From contig CBDAQP010000001.1 of the NCBI GenBank assembly GCA_965199245.1, positions 248,001-312,000 on the forward strand: a stretch of 64,000 nt of DNA, given 5' to 3'. This DNA comes from Carbonatibacter sp965199245. GTDB lineage: Bacteria; Pseudomonadota; Alphaproteobacteria; Kiloniellales; Kiloniellaceae. Shown piece by piece: positions 43,734 through 52,273 of the stretch (within the stretch, counting starts at the first letter, position 1; every line of letters starts with the position of its first letter). The notes beneath the pieces were generated by a model. That model searched no databases and was not told where the DNA came from. It saw only the letters and a list, made by a program, of their open reading frames with translations. The position numbers and the translations under genes are program-made.

Positions 43734-44693
43734 CTATCGTCTGGATTCTGAAAAAAGATCATCATTCGAAAGTTTTGTGCGACTATTTTCTTTTTTCTTC
43801 CGTGTTTTGATAGGATTGTAGAGTCGTGATACTTCTTTCTCGAATTCTGCAATGTCACTCTCGTGGTTCTTTAAAAACCAGATTTTGTGATTTTTTACAT
43901 ACTCTTGCCTGATTTCCGGGTCACGAAGGTCAAAAGGTACGCGCTTCATGCGCGGGTCGATACTATCGAAGCCTGTGAAGTTCTGCGCTAACCTGTTTTC
44001 AGACAGGTCAACATATTCAGGGTTTATTTCTACACCGGTACAGTTGCGTGAAAGTTGTTGGCAGACGCGCAGAGTTGTTCCACTTCCCGAGAAGGGATCA
44101 AGGACATTGTCGCCCGCAGACGACGACGCCAGAACCATTCGTTCGATCAATCCCTCCGGCTTTTGGGTGGGATGAGCCTGTCGGTTGCCCTGGCAGTAGT
44201 GGATGTGAGAGAACTCCCAAACATCACCAGGGTTTGCTCCACGCATGTTATTGATACTACGATAATATTTTTGTGGAATACGTATATCATCCAGGTTGAA
44301 TGTGAAATTCTTCGGATGCTTTGTGAACATGAGTATATCGTCATGTCTTGCGGAAAAGCCGCGCCGTCTTCCCTGTCCCTGGGTATAGTGCCAACAAATC
44401 CAGGCATTAAAGAATAGACCGCATTCATTTTCTAGTATTTTATACAGATATGAAATGAAACGAAACCCTATAAAAACGTAAATAGTTCCGTCTGCCTTAA
44501 GTAAACGTGCTGCTTCGCCCGTCCACTCACGCAGGAATTTCAGGTAATCATCTTTAGCAACATCATCGACTGTTGTTCCATAATCCTTGCCTACATTGTA
44601 GGGCGGATCGGCAATAACGAGATCGAATGTGGATGAAGGCTGTTTCTTCATCCATTCAATGGAATTTGCATTTACCGTAGTTTGCCTAGTCAT
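43734..44693 (-). CDS. Type II DNA methyltransferase (N6-adenine/N4-cytosine, beta class)
   Basis: 319 residues. Catalytic motif IV ADPPYN is near residue 29 and the SAM motif I LDPFSGSGTT near 205, so the order IV...I marks the beta class. AHPTQKPEGLIERMV is the usual preceding block. Target sequence is unknown. Its start overlaps the 3' end of the upstream nuclease gene by 8 bp. Unlike the other restriction systems in the window, both genes are intact. Confidence 0.9.
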   Translation of the reverse strand: MTRQTTVNANSIEWMKKQPSSTFDLVIADPPYNVGKDYGTTVDDVAKDDYLKFLREWTGEAARLLKADGTIYVFIGFRFISYLYKILENECGLFFNAWICWHYTQGQGRRRGFSARHDDILMFTKHPKNFTFNLDDIRIPQKYYRSINNMRGANPGDVWEFSHIHYCQGNRQAHPTQKPEGLIERMVLASSSAGDNVLDPFSGSGTTLRVCQQLSRNCTGVEINPEYVDLSENRLAQNFTGFDSIDPRMKRVPFDLRDPEIRQEYVKNHKIWFLKNHESDIAEFEKEVSRLYNPIKTRKKKENSRTKLSNDDLFSESRR

Positions 44694-45456
44694 CTTTAAT
44701 CCATTGGTTTTGTTTCGCGTACCTCAGCCACTCTTCGTAGCCTTTCTTTGAAGCGATACATTTCTTGTCCAGAAGCTGACAGAACGCCCATGTGGTTCTT
44801 GGCGTTCGTGTGACATAGTGAATGTCACGTACTTGAATTTGACCACTTCCGAGCGCAGGATTGTAGCTTAAGTCTCCGTCGGAAAGGTGCTTGAGGTCAT
44901 AGGCGTTGAAATCAATAACCTCCATTACGCCCATCATCATTTTGGTTTCGTCGTTTCGGGAACTGTACACGCTATGCTTTATCGATAGAATAATGAAGAT
45001 CAGGTCGGGATTTTGAACATATTCCGTTCTGATGCGTGCGAATGAAGTAATGTTCGGTGATTTTCCACTATTTTTTATGTCTTTGCTTGTTGCTTTGACA
45101 TCTATGTGACCTGTGACAGACCGGGCGCACTTTCGTACGCGGCGGAATTGCAAAATAACGTCAGCAAAGTTCAACCGCTCGCCCGCTTCTACATTGAGAA
45201 GATCATAAGTATTGTCATCATCCTCGATAACCTCACTGAACACTTCATGAGTCCAGGCTTCAACAAACGGCCCTGCAATCTTATTTATGTTCTCCATGGG
45301 AAGACCACGCTTAAGATTTGTATCGATCAGAATCCTATTGCGCCCCGAATTCATCGCGGCTGATATTATAGCTTCGATTTTATCGATTACGAACGCTGAA
45401 CATTCTGCATAATCGTCTGCTTCTTTTGGTATTTTGAAATCGTGTGTGTCGTACAT
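44686..45456 (-). CDS. Type II restriction endonuclease (putative)
   Basis: A 256-residue protein immediately upstream of and overlapping the methyltransferase. A candidate PD-(D/E)xK core is NFADVILQF followed by TGHIDVKATSKD. No subfamily could be named. Assignment rests on gene pairing and this motif. Confidence 0.68.
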   Translation of the reverse strand: MYDTHDFKIPKEADDYAECSAFVIDKIEAIISAAMNSGRNRILIDTNLKRGLPMENINKIAGPFVEAWTHEVFSEVIEDDDNTYDLLNVEAGERLNFADVILQFRRVRKCARSVTGHIDVKATSKDIKNSGKSPNITSFARIRTEYVQNPDLIFIILSIKHSVYSSRNDETKMMMGVMEVIDFNAYDLKHLSDGDLSYNPALGSGQIQVRDIHYVTRTPRTTWAFCQLLDKKCIASKKGYEEWLRYAKQNQWIKDD

Positions 45457-45583
45457 TTATCTTACCTCATCAAGTCCGCACAGCTTTATAAAAACGCGCG
45501 TCATCTGTAGATTTTGTGCTCTCTGTGGTCACATTATCATTCAAAAAATCCTGCATTGTTTGTGAACGGGCATTTTGAACAGA

Positions 45584-46087
45584 TTATGCGCAAACCTTAG
45601 CATCACGGTTTCCAACACCAGTTACAACAGTTTTGGTCTTTGTAGAACGCCCCTGTGTCCGCTCAACAGGTTGAGAAGCATGTTTGTTCTTTGTCTTTAC
45701 CACCAACATAGGCTTCATCCCTCACGAATGCGTTGTCGCATAAACCAGGCTGATTTTTGTGTGATCCCGATTTCCTGAGCCAACTGCATTGAGGGACATA
45801 CCCTTTCTTGCAGTCAAAACCATGTAGATAGCAAAAATCCATTCATTCAAAGGGATGTGTGAACGCTCAAAGATCGTTTCTGTTCTCACAGTAAATTCTT
45901 TAAATTCTTTGGAACATTTCTGACAGCGAAAATACCCCGAACCTTTGCCCTTGCGAACCGTCACTTGATGAGAGCCACAATGCGGACAAATAGGGATGCA
46001 GACAAACAGGGCCATGCTGAGGCCATCTCTTTTCTTCAAGAAAAACCCTTGCCGTTTCCTGATTTGGAAATCTTTGAAATAATTCAA
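45584..46087 (-). pseudogene. IS1595-family transposase relic
   Basis: Zinc ribbon CPHCGSHQVTVRKGKGSGYF, then CQKCSKEFKEFTVRTETIFE, SHIPLNEWIFAIYMVLTARK. A one-base shift leads to QEIGITQKSAWFMRQRIRE. An internal deletion then joins to DEAYVGGKDKE, and another shift to GRSTKTKTVVTGVGNRD. The catalytic domain is incomplete. It is a different element from the one at 11.7 kb. Confidence 0.85.
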
Positions 46088-46384
46088 AAGTTGATTTAGA
46101 TATAACCAGCTCCTTTATGTGTTTGATTATGTGGTTACTGATTTATGGAGTCAAGTATATCAACACCCGGAAATATGCGCCGCGCACAGATCTATAAAGT
46201 GTGCGCCGCACACAGGACGGGCAGCGTGCGCGGTGCGGCAAACCCACGCAGATAAAAAACTTGTCAGTCGCGGTGACATATGGTTGTTTTGGGCGAATAA
46301 GGGCGATCAGGATGCACTCAAAGATCAGAATACGGTCGTGGCAGAGCAATAAAATAACGTGAGAAAGATGACGTGAGGACGACG
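46088..46384. other. Upstream region of the cytochrome oxidase operon
   Basis: About 300 bp without a gene. Two or three units related to the dispersed repeat occur at 46170-46235 (TGCGCCGCGCACAGATC, TGTGCGCCGCACACAGG). The coxB promoter should lie in the right-hand half, but no clear boxes were found. Confidence 0.5.
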
Positions 46385-47215
46385 ATGGGGAGAAAGAAGA
46401 CGATGGGAAACAAACAAATGGCCCTTTTCATGGGGGGGGGGGTGGCTCTCCTGGGTGGACAGGCGGCTCTGGCCCAGGACATCTGGGCGACGGGCTTTCA
46501 AAAAGCCGTGACCCCGATTATGGTTCAGATCACTGATTTACATACTTTTTTGTTCGTGATTATTACTGTCATCACGCTGTTTGTGCTGGGCCTGTTGATT
46601 ATTGTGATTGTGCGCTTTAACCACCGCGCCAACCCGACCCCCTCGACCACCAGTCACAATACCCTGATCGAGGTCATCTGGACAGGGATTCCGATTTTAA
46701 TCCTCGCGGTTATTGCCGTTCCCTCGCTCAGGCTACTCTATGCCGCCGACCGCGCACCGGATGCCGACATGACCATCAAGGCCATTGGAAAACAATGGTA
46801 CTGGTCTTATGAGTACCCCGATCACGGTGACTTTACCTTTGATGCCTATATGGTTCCCGAGGACGAGTTAAAACCCGGCCAGCCCCGCTTGCTGGCAACC
46901 GACAATGCGCTGGTCGTCCCCGTCAATACCCGGGTGCGGCTTTTGGTCACAGCGGGCGATGTGATTCATTCCTTTGCCATGCCGGCCTTTGGCGTGAAAA
47001 TGGATGGCGTTCCCGGGCGGATCAACGAAACCTGGTTCGAGGTCACGGAAACCGGAACCTACTACGGGCAGTGTTCCGAAATCTGTGGCACGGGGCATTC
47101 CTTTATGCCGATTGAGGTCAGGGTCGTGACCAAATCCCAATTTGAACACTGGGTCAAACAGGCCCGCGCGGAATTTGCGGGGCTGGCCCCCGCCCGACAA
47201 TTCGCCGCCCGTTAA
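46385..47215 (+). CDS. coxB: Cytochrome c oxidase subunit II
   Basis: CuA-bearing subunit of the aa3-type oxidase. There is an N-terminal signal peptide (ALFMGGGVALLGGQAALAQ), two membrane helices, then the conserved QWYWSYEYPD and the CuA site HSF with CSEICGTGHSFM. The start is chosen at ATG 46385 (GAGG 8 bp upstream); ATG 46403 and GTG 46373 are alternatives. A run of eleven G (46432-46442) lies within the signal-peptide codons and would abolish the protein on slippage. Confidence 0.94.
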   Translation: MGRKKTMGNKQMALFMGGGVALLGGQAALAQDIWATGFQKAVTPIMVQITDLHTFLFVIITVITLFVLGLLIIVIVRFNHRANPTPSTTSHNTLIEVIWTGIPILILAVIAVPSLRLLYAADRAPDADMTIKAIGKQWYWSYEYPDHGDFTFDAYMVPEDELKPGQPRLLATDNALVVPVNTRVRLLVTAGDVIHSFAMPAFGVKMDGVPGRINETWFEVTETGTYYGQCSEICGTGHSFMPIEVRVVTKSQFEHWVKQARAEFAGLAPARQFAAR

Positions 47216-47270
47216 GGATAAAAACAACCGCGCCGCCGCCCGGCGGGCGTGATGCAGAAAGAGATGACAG

Positions 47271-48905
47271 ATGGACACCGCACAAGACCTCACCCAGCCC
47301 CATGCAGACCATCATGCAGACCATGCGGCGCATGACCACACGCCGGCGTTTTTCAAACGCTGGTTCTGTTCGACCAACCACAAAGACATCGGGATCCTCT
47401 ATTTCATTTTCTCGATCATCGCGGGGGTGATTGGCGGGGCCTTTTCCGTGTGGATGCGCCTGGAACTTCAGGAACCCGGTGTGCAATACTTCCTGGCCGG
47501 GGGGGAACCGGATGGACAGCTGTGGAATGTGGCGATTACGGCCCACGGCTTTATCATGGTCTTTTTCGTTGTGATGCCGGGGATTATCGGGGGATTCGGG
47601 AACTATTTCGTGCCGCTGATGATCGGGGCACCGGATATGGCCTTCCCACGTTTGAACAATATTTCCTTCTGGTTGATGGTTCCGGCCTTTTTGCTGTTGC
47701 TGGGGTCGGCCTTTGTCGGACAGGGCGCGGGGACGGGCTGGACGGTTTATCCGCCGCTCTCCGCGTCTCTCGGTCATCCGGGGCCATCGGTGGATATGGC
47801 CATTTTTGCCCTGCACCTGGCCGGGGCCTCGTCAATTCTGGGGGCCGTGAACTTTATTACCACCATTTTCAATATGCGCGCCCCGGGGATGACCCTGCAT
47901 AAAATGCCTCTGTTTGTGTGGGCCTTGCTCGTGACGGCGTTTTTGCTATTGCTGGCTGTTCCGGTGCTGGGCGGGGCCATTACCATGCTGTTGACAGACC
48001 GGAATTTCGGCACGACCTTTTTCGATGCGGTCGGGGGCGGGGATCCCCTGCTGTACCAGCATCTGTTCTGGTTTTTTGGCCATCCCGAAGTTTACATTAT
48101 GATTCTCCCCGCTTTTGGGATTATTTCCCACATTATCTCGACCTTTTCCAACAAGCCTGTTTTTGGCTATCTGGGCATGGCCTATGCGATGGTCGCCATT
48201 GGTTTTGTCGGTTTTGCCGTGTGGGCGCACCACATGTACACGGTGGGTCTGAACGTCAATACCCGGGCCTATTTTACCGTCGCGACGCTGGTGATTGCCG
48301 TGCCGACAGGGATCAAGATATTTTCATGGATTGCGACCATGTGGGGCGGGTCTTTGCGCTTTAGCGTGCCGATGTGTTGGGCCATCGGCTTTATTTTCCT
48401 CTTTACCGTCGGGGGTGTGACCGGGGTTGTCCTCGCCAACGGGGGGGTCGATGTCGCCTTGCATGATACCTATTATGTCGTGGCCCACTTCCACTATGTG
48501 CTGAGCCTCGGGGCGGTTTTTGCCATGTTTGCGGGCATGTATTACTGGATGGGGAAAATGTCGGGGCGTGAATACCCGGCCTGGGGCGGGTATCTTCACT
48601 TTGTCCTGACCTTTGTCGGCGTGAACATGATCTTTTTCCCGCAACATTTCCTGGGACTGGCGGGGATGCCGCGCCGCTATGTTGATTATCCGGATGCCTT
48701 TGCGGGCTGGAATGCCCTGTCGTCCTATGGGGCCTATTTGACCTTTGCCGCCACGCTGTTCTGGGTGGGTCTGACCCTCTACACGATGGTTGCGGGCAAA
48801 AAATCACAGGCCAATCCCTGGGGGCCGGGGGCGAGCACACTGGAATGGACGGTGTCCTCACCGCCCCCCTTCCACTGTTTTAACGACCTGCCCCGGATCA
48901 AGTAA
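47271..48905 (+). CDS. coxA: Cytochrome c oxidase subunit I
   Basis: Catalytic subunit with haem a, haem a3 and CuB; 544 residues, about 12 helices. Landmarks are AHGFIMVFFVVMPGIIGGFG (low-spin haem ligand), FWFFGHPEVYIMILPAFGII (CuB His with the cross-linked Tyr), WAHHMYTVG (CuB His pair) and VAHFHYVLSLGAVFAM (haem ligands). It is aa3-type of the mitochondrial-like branch. coxB lies 55 bp upstream, and ctaB starts on the stop codon (TAATG). Confidence 0.97.
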   Translation: MDTAQDLTQPHADHHADHAAHDHTPAFFKRWFCSTNHKDIGILYFIFSIIAGVIGGAFSVWMRLELQEPGVQYFLAGGEPDGQLWNVAITAHGFIMVFFVVMPGIIGGFGNYFVPLMIGAPDMAFPRLNNISFWLMVPAFLLLLGSAFVGQGAGTGWTVYPPLSASLGHPGPSVDMAIFALHLAGASSILGAVNFITTIFNMRAPGMTLHKMPLFVWALLVTAFLLLLAVPVLGGAITMLLTDRNFGTTFFDAVGGGDPLLYQHLFWFFGHPEVYIMILPAFGIISHIISTFSNKPVFGYLGMAYAMVAIGFVGFAVWAHHMYTVGLNVNTRAYFTVATLVIAVPTGIKIFSWIATMWGGSLRFSVPMCWAIGFIFLFTVGGVTGVVLANGGVDVALHDTYYVVAHFHYVLSLGAVFAMFAGMYYWMGKMSGREYPAWGGYLHFVLTFVGVNMIFFPQHFLGLAGMPRRYVDYPDAFAGWNALSSYGAYLTFAATLFWVGLTLYTMVAGKKSQANPWGPGASTLEWTVSSPPPFHCFNDLPRIK

Positions 48906-49900
48906 TGCCCGCCGCCCGCGACAATCACCGCGCGCCCCGCGCGCCCTTCACCCCCCCTCTCGCCCGAGCCTCCTCGCCCGGGATGGCGGCTTTGGCTGTG
49001 GAGTCTTCTGCGCCCTGTGATGCCGACCTGGCGCATTTGCGCGATTTCTGGCTCTTGCTCAAACCCCGGGTCATGTCGCTGGTGGTCTTTACGGGGCTGG
49101 TCGGGCTGGTGATGGCCCCGGGGAACCTCCACCCCGTGATTGGTGCAGTGGCGATTCTCTGCCTTGCGGTCTCTGCGGGGGCGGCGGGGGCAATCAATAT
49201 GTGGTATGACCGCGATATTGATGCGCTCATGACCCGCACCCGCCACCGCCCGATTCCGGCGGGGCGGATGCCGGCGGATGTCGCCCTGCGTTATGGCGTG
49301 GTGTTGAGCATTTTTTCCGTGTTCTTTATGGGGGTTGCGGTCAACTGGGTTGCGGCGGGCCTGCTGGGCTTTGCCAATTTTTTCTATTCCGTCGTCTATA
49401 CCATGATTCTCAAACGCCGGACGCCGCAAAATATTGTGATTGGCGGGGCGGCGGGGGCCTTTCCGCCCATGATTGGCTGGGCGGCGGTGACGGGGGATAT
49501 TTCGGTTCAGTCCTCTGTGCTTTTTTTGCTGATTTTCATGTGGACACCGCCGCATTTCTGGGCCTTGTCACTTTACCGCGCGGATGACTATACCGCCGCC
49601 GCCGTGCCGATGTTGCCCGTGGTCTGTGGGCCGGATGTCACCCGCCGCCAGATGCTGGCCTATAGCCTCACGCTCCTGCCGCTCTCGCTCCTGCCTGTGG
49701 TCTATGGCTTTGCCGGGCCGCTCTACGGGGGGGTGGCCCTGCTGGCGGGCCTGTGGTTTATCCGGCTCAATATCGCGGTCTTGCGGCGCAGGGATGATGC
49801 CTCGGCACGACGCATGTTTGTGTTTTCGCTCTTTTATCTCACCGCTCTTTTTGCCACCTTGCCCCTTGATCGGGGCGTGGGCCTGTTGACGGGGGGCTAA
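48905..49900 (+). CDS. ctaB: Protohaem IX farnesyltransferase (haem O synthase)
   Basis: A membrane prenyltransferase making haem O for the oxidase. The DxxxD motif is NMWYDRDIDALMTRTRHRPI, with the second aspartate site YRADDYTAAAVPML. The start overlaps the coxA stop. The N-terminal 45 residues are low-complexity (RAPRAPFTPPLARA); an ATG at 48983 (MAALAVES) is an alternative start. Confidence 0.95.
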   Translation: MPAARDNHRAPRAPFTPPLARASSPGMAALAVESSAPCDADLAHLRDFWLLLKPRVMSLVVFTGLVGLVMAPGNLHPVIGAVAILCLAVSAGAAGAINMWYDRDIDALMTRTRHRPIPAGRMPADVALRYGVVLSIFSVFFMGVAVNWVAAGLLGFANFFYSVVYTMILKRRTPQNIVIGGAAGAFPPMIGWAAVTGDISVQSSVLFLLIFMWTPPHFWALSLYRADDYTAAAVPMLPVVCGPDVTRRQMLAYSLTLLPLSLLPVVYGFAGPLYGGVALLAGLWFIRLNIAVLRRRDDASARRMFVFSLFYLTALFATLPLDRGVGLLTGG

Positions 49901-49902
49901 AG

Positions 49903-50049
49903 ATGGCGCACCCGAACACCCCCCGGGACGCAGACACCCGTCGTCGCCTCCAGATCAAGGCCCGCAATCGCGTCCTGGGCCTGTTCCTCGGCGCGATTGT
50001 TGTTTTGCTCTTTGCCGTGTCTGTGATCAAAACCGGAGGCGGGGGATGA
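49903..50049 (+). CDS. Small CoxF-like membrane protein
   Basis: 48 residues: a basic N-terminus (DADTRRRLQIKARNR) and one membrane helix (VLGLFLGAIVVLLFAVSVI). It lies between ctaB and ctaG, where alphaproteobacterial operons carry a small CoxF-type protein. Its stop overlaps the ctaG ATG (ATGA). Confidence 0.8.
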   Translation: MAHPNTPRDADTRRRLQIKARNRVLGLFLGAIVVLLFAVSVIKTGGGG

Positions 50050-50690
50050 CACAGACAACACGCAATCGCCGCGTTGCCTTGTGGCTGATGCTGTTGGTGG
50101 GGGGCATGGCGGGCCTGGCCTATGCCTCGGTGCCGCTCTATCAGCTTTTTTGTCAGGTCACGGGCTATGGCGGCACGCCACAACGTGTCGATTCGGGACA
50201 GGTTGATTCAGGAGGGGCTGATTCGGGGCGGGCAGATCACATCCTTGAGCGCCGGATGAACATTCGCTTCGATGCGTCAACCCATCGCGACCTGCCGTGG
50301 ATTTTTGAACCTGTCCAGCGACAGATTGATATTCCTGTGGGCGAAAGCGGGCTGGCTTTTTACCGGGCCAAAAACACATCGGATCGCCCGGTGCGCGGGG
50401 TGGCCACCTTTAACGTCACACCGCTCAAGACCGGGCCATATTTTGTCAAGGTTGATTGTTTTTGCTTTACGGAACAAACGCTCTTGCCGGGGCAAACCGT
50501 CGATATGCCCGTCACCTTTTACATCGATCCGGCGATTGACGACGACAACACCCTTGACGAGGTTCAAACCATTACCCTGTCCTATACCTTTTTCCGGGGT
50601 GACGACCCCGACCCGACAACAGACACCAGCTCGACAACAGACGCTGGCCCGATAACAGACAACACAACACAGCAGAAAGACAGATCATGA
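50046..50690 (+). CDS. ctaG: Cytochrome c oxidase assembly protein CtaG/Cox11
   Basis: Membrane-anchored copper chaperone delivering Cu to the CuB site. An N-terminal helix (residues 10-28) precedes a periplasmic domain with the copper-binding FCF motif in KVDCFCFTEQTLLPGQ. Two low-complexity stretches are unusual: VDSGQVDSGGADSGRAD near residues 48-64, and a Thr/Asp-rich tail. The 3' end overlaps coxC by 4 bp. Confidence 0.94.
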   Translation: MTQTTRNRRVALWLMLLVGGMAGLAYASVPLYQLFCQVTGYGGTPQRVDSGQVDSGGADSGRADHILERRMNIRFDASTHRDLPWIFEPVQRQIDIPVGESGLAFYRAKNTSDRPVRGVATFNVTPLKTGPYFVKVDCFCFTEQTLLPGQTVDMPVTFYIDPAIDDDNTLDEVQTITLSYTFFRGDDPDPTTDTSSTTDAGPITDNTTQQKDRS

Positions 50691-51481
50691 GCACAGGACA
50701 CAAGGTCACACACGATTACCATTTGATTGACCCGAGCATTTGGCCCCTTCTCAGTTCCTTTGCCGGGGGACTTTTTGCCGTCGGCATGGTATTGTTTATG
50801 CACGAGGTGACGGCGTGGCTTTTGCCAGTTGGTGTCCTGTCGATTCTGGTCTGCATGGCGGGCTGGTGGGGCGAAGTGGTGGACGAGGCCGTCCGGCAAA
50901 AAGCCCACACCGCCGTTGTGCGCGTTGGCCTGCGTTATGGCATGGTGTTGTTTATTGCCTCTGAAGTGATGTTTTTTGTCGCCTTTTTCTGGGCCTTTTT
51001 TGATGCCTCGCTCTTTCCGAAAGAGGCCATCAATTTTGTCTGGCCGCCGGCCAACATCACCACCTTTGATGCCTTTGACCTGCCGTTGCTCAATACGCTG
51101 ATCCTGTTGCTGTCCGGCTGTACTGTGACCTGGGCGCACCATGCCTTGCTGGAAAACGACCGGGACAACACGGTCAGGGCCCTGACCTTTACCGTTTTGC
51201 TCGGTGTGCTGTTTACCGGATTGCAGGCCTACGAATACAGCCATGCCACCTTTGGCTTTCGCGACGGGATCTATGCCTCGACATTCTACATGGCCACCGG
51301 CTTTCACGGTTTTCACGTTTTGGTCGGGACAATTTTTCTCTTTGTCTGTCTGCAACGTGCGCACAAAGGCCACTTTCGACCCGACGCCCACGTCGGATTC
51401 GAAGCGGCGGCGTGGTATTGGCACTTTGTCGATGTGGTCTGGCTGTTTCTTTTTGTCGCTGTCTATTGGTGGGGCGGCTAG
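50687..51481 (+). CDS. coxC: Cytochrome c oxidase subunit III
   Basis: 264 residues, seven predicted helices. Family blocks are YHLIDPSIWPLLSSF, RYGMVLFIASEVMFFVAFFW, the acidic residue in the SEVMFF helix, and YWHFVDVVWLFLFVAVYWWG at the C-terminus. Start overlaps ctaG. Confidence 0.96.
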   Translation: MSTGHKVTHDYHLIDPSIWPLLSSFAGGLFAVGMVLFMHEVTAWLLPVGVLSILVCMAGWWGEVVDEAVRQKAHTAVVRVGLRYGMVLFIASEVMFFVAFFWAFFDASLFPKEAINFVWPPANITTFDAFDLPLLNTLILLLSGCTVTWAHHALLENDRDNTVRALTFTVLLGVLFTGLQAYEYSHATFGFRDGIYASTFYMATGFHGFHVLVGTIFLFVCLQRAHKGHFRPDAHVGFEAAAWYWHFVDVVWLFLFVAVYWWGG

Positions 51482-51526
51482 GCCCACGACGGCGGCTTTC
51501 CTTTTTCGTCATAGAGAAGACCGTGC

Positions 51527-52273
51527 ATGACTTATCCGAAACGACGACGCTTCCGCCCGACAGTGATGGCAACACTGTTTGCCGTGCCGTTGTGTGCGGG
51601 CATGATGGCTCTGGGCACCTGGCAACTGTTCCGCATGGAGTGGAAAGACGAACAGATCGCCCTGCGGCACAGCCGGGCCTCTGCCCCGGCGGTTGATTTT
51701 TCCGATCGCTATCCCGGGGGCGTTGCCCACCCCCGCGCGGATGAATTTACCGCTCTGCGCCTGCGGGGGACTTATCTGCATGACAAGGAATTTTATCTCG
51801 GCGCGCGCACACTGGATCGGCGCATCGGCTTTTTTGTCATCACCCCCTTTGTTCTGGCCGACTCCCCCCCGCGTATCCTGCTGATCAATCGCGGCTGGGT
51901 GCCCCGCGACCACAAAGACCCCGCCACCCGCGCCGATGCACAGATTGCGGGGGAGATCACCGAAGACATTCTCTTGCGGGCCGATGGCTGGCGGGGTTAT
52001 GATTTTGTGCGCCCGACCAATGACATCGCCCAAAACTTCTGGTTCTATGTCGATAGTCGGGCCATGGCACAGGTCGCGGATTTAACCGGCGTCATCGCCG
52101 GAGTGTACGGCGATGCCCGCGCCCGCGCCCTGCCCGGGGGCTATCCACTGGGAGGACAGACGCGCATTCAACTGGTCAATAATCACCTTGAATACGTCAT
52201 CACCTGGTATAGCCTCGCGGTCATTCTGGCGGTGATCTACGTCATTTTTCACCTGCGCCGCGACGCGCCATGA
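51527..52273 (+). CDS. SURF1 family oxidase assembly protein
   Basis: 248 residues with N- and C-terminal membrane helices enclosing a periplasmic domain, the SURF1 topology. Signatures are MALGTWQLFRMEWK, LLINRGWVPRDHKDP and the C-terminal NNHLEYVITWYSLAVI. It helps insert haem a3. Its stop overlaps the ctaA start by 4 bp. Confidence 0.93.
   Translation: MTYPKRRRFRPTVMATLFAVPLCAGMMALGTWQLFRMEWKDEQIALRHSRASAPAVDFSDRYPGGVAHPRADEFTALRLRGTYLHDKEFYLGARTLDRRIGFFVITPFVLADSPPRILLINRGWVPRDHKDPATRADAQIAGEITEDILLRADGWRGYDFVRPTNDIAQNFWFYVDSRAMAQVADLTGVIAGVYGDARARALPGGYPLGGQTRIQLVNNHLEYVITWYSLAVILAVIYVIFHLRRDAP

Noticed and set aside
50582..51487. Minus-strand frame of 301 codons
   Set aside because: Antisense to coxC; no family features, and coxC is unambiguous.
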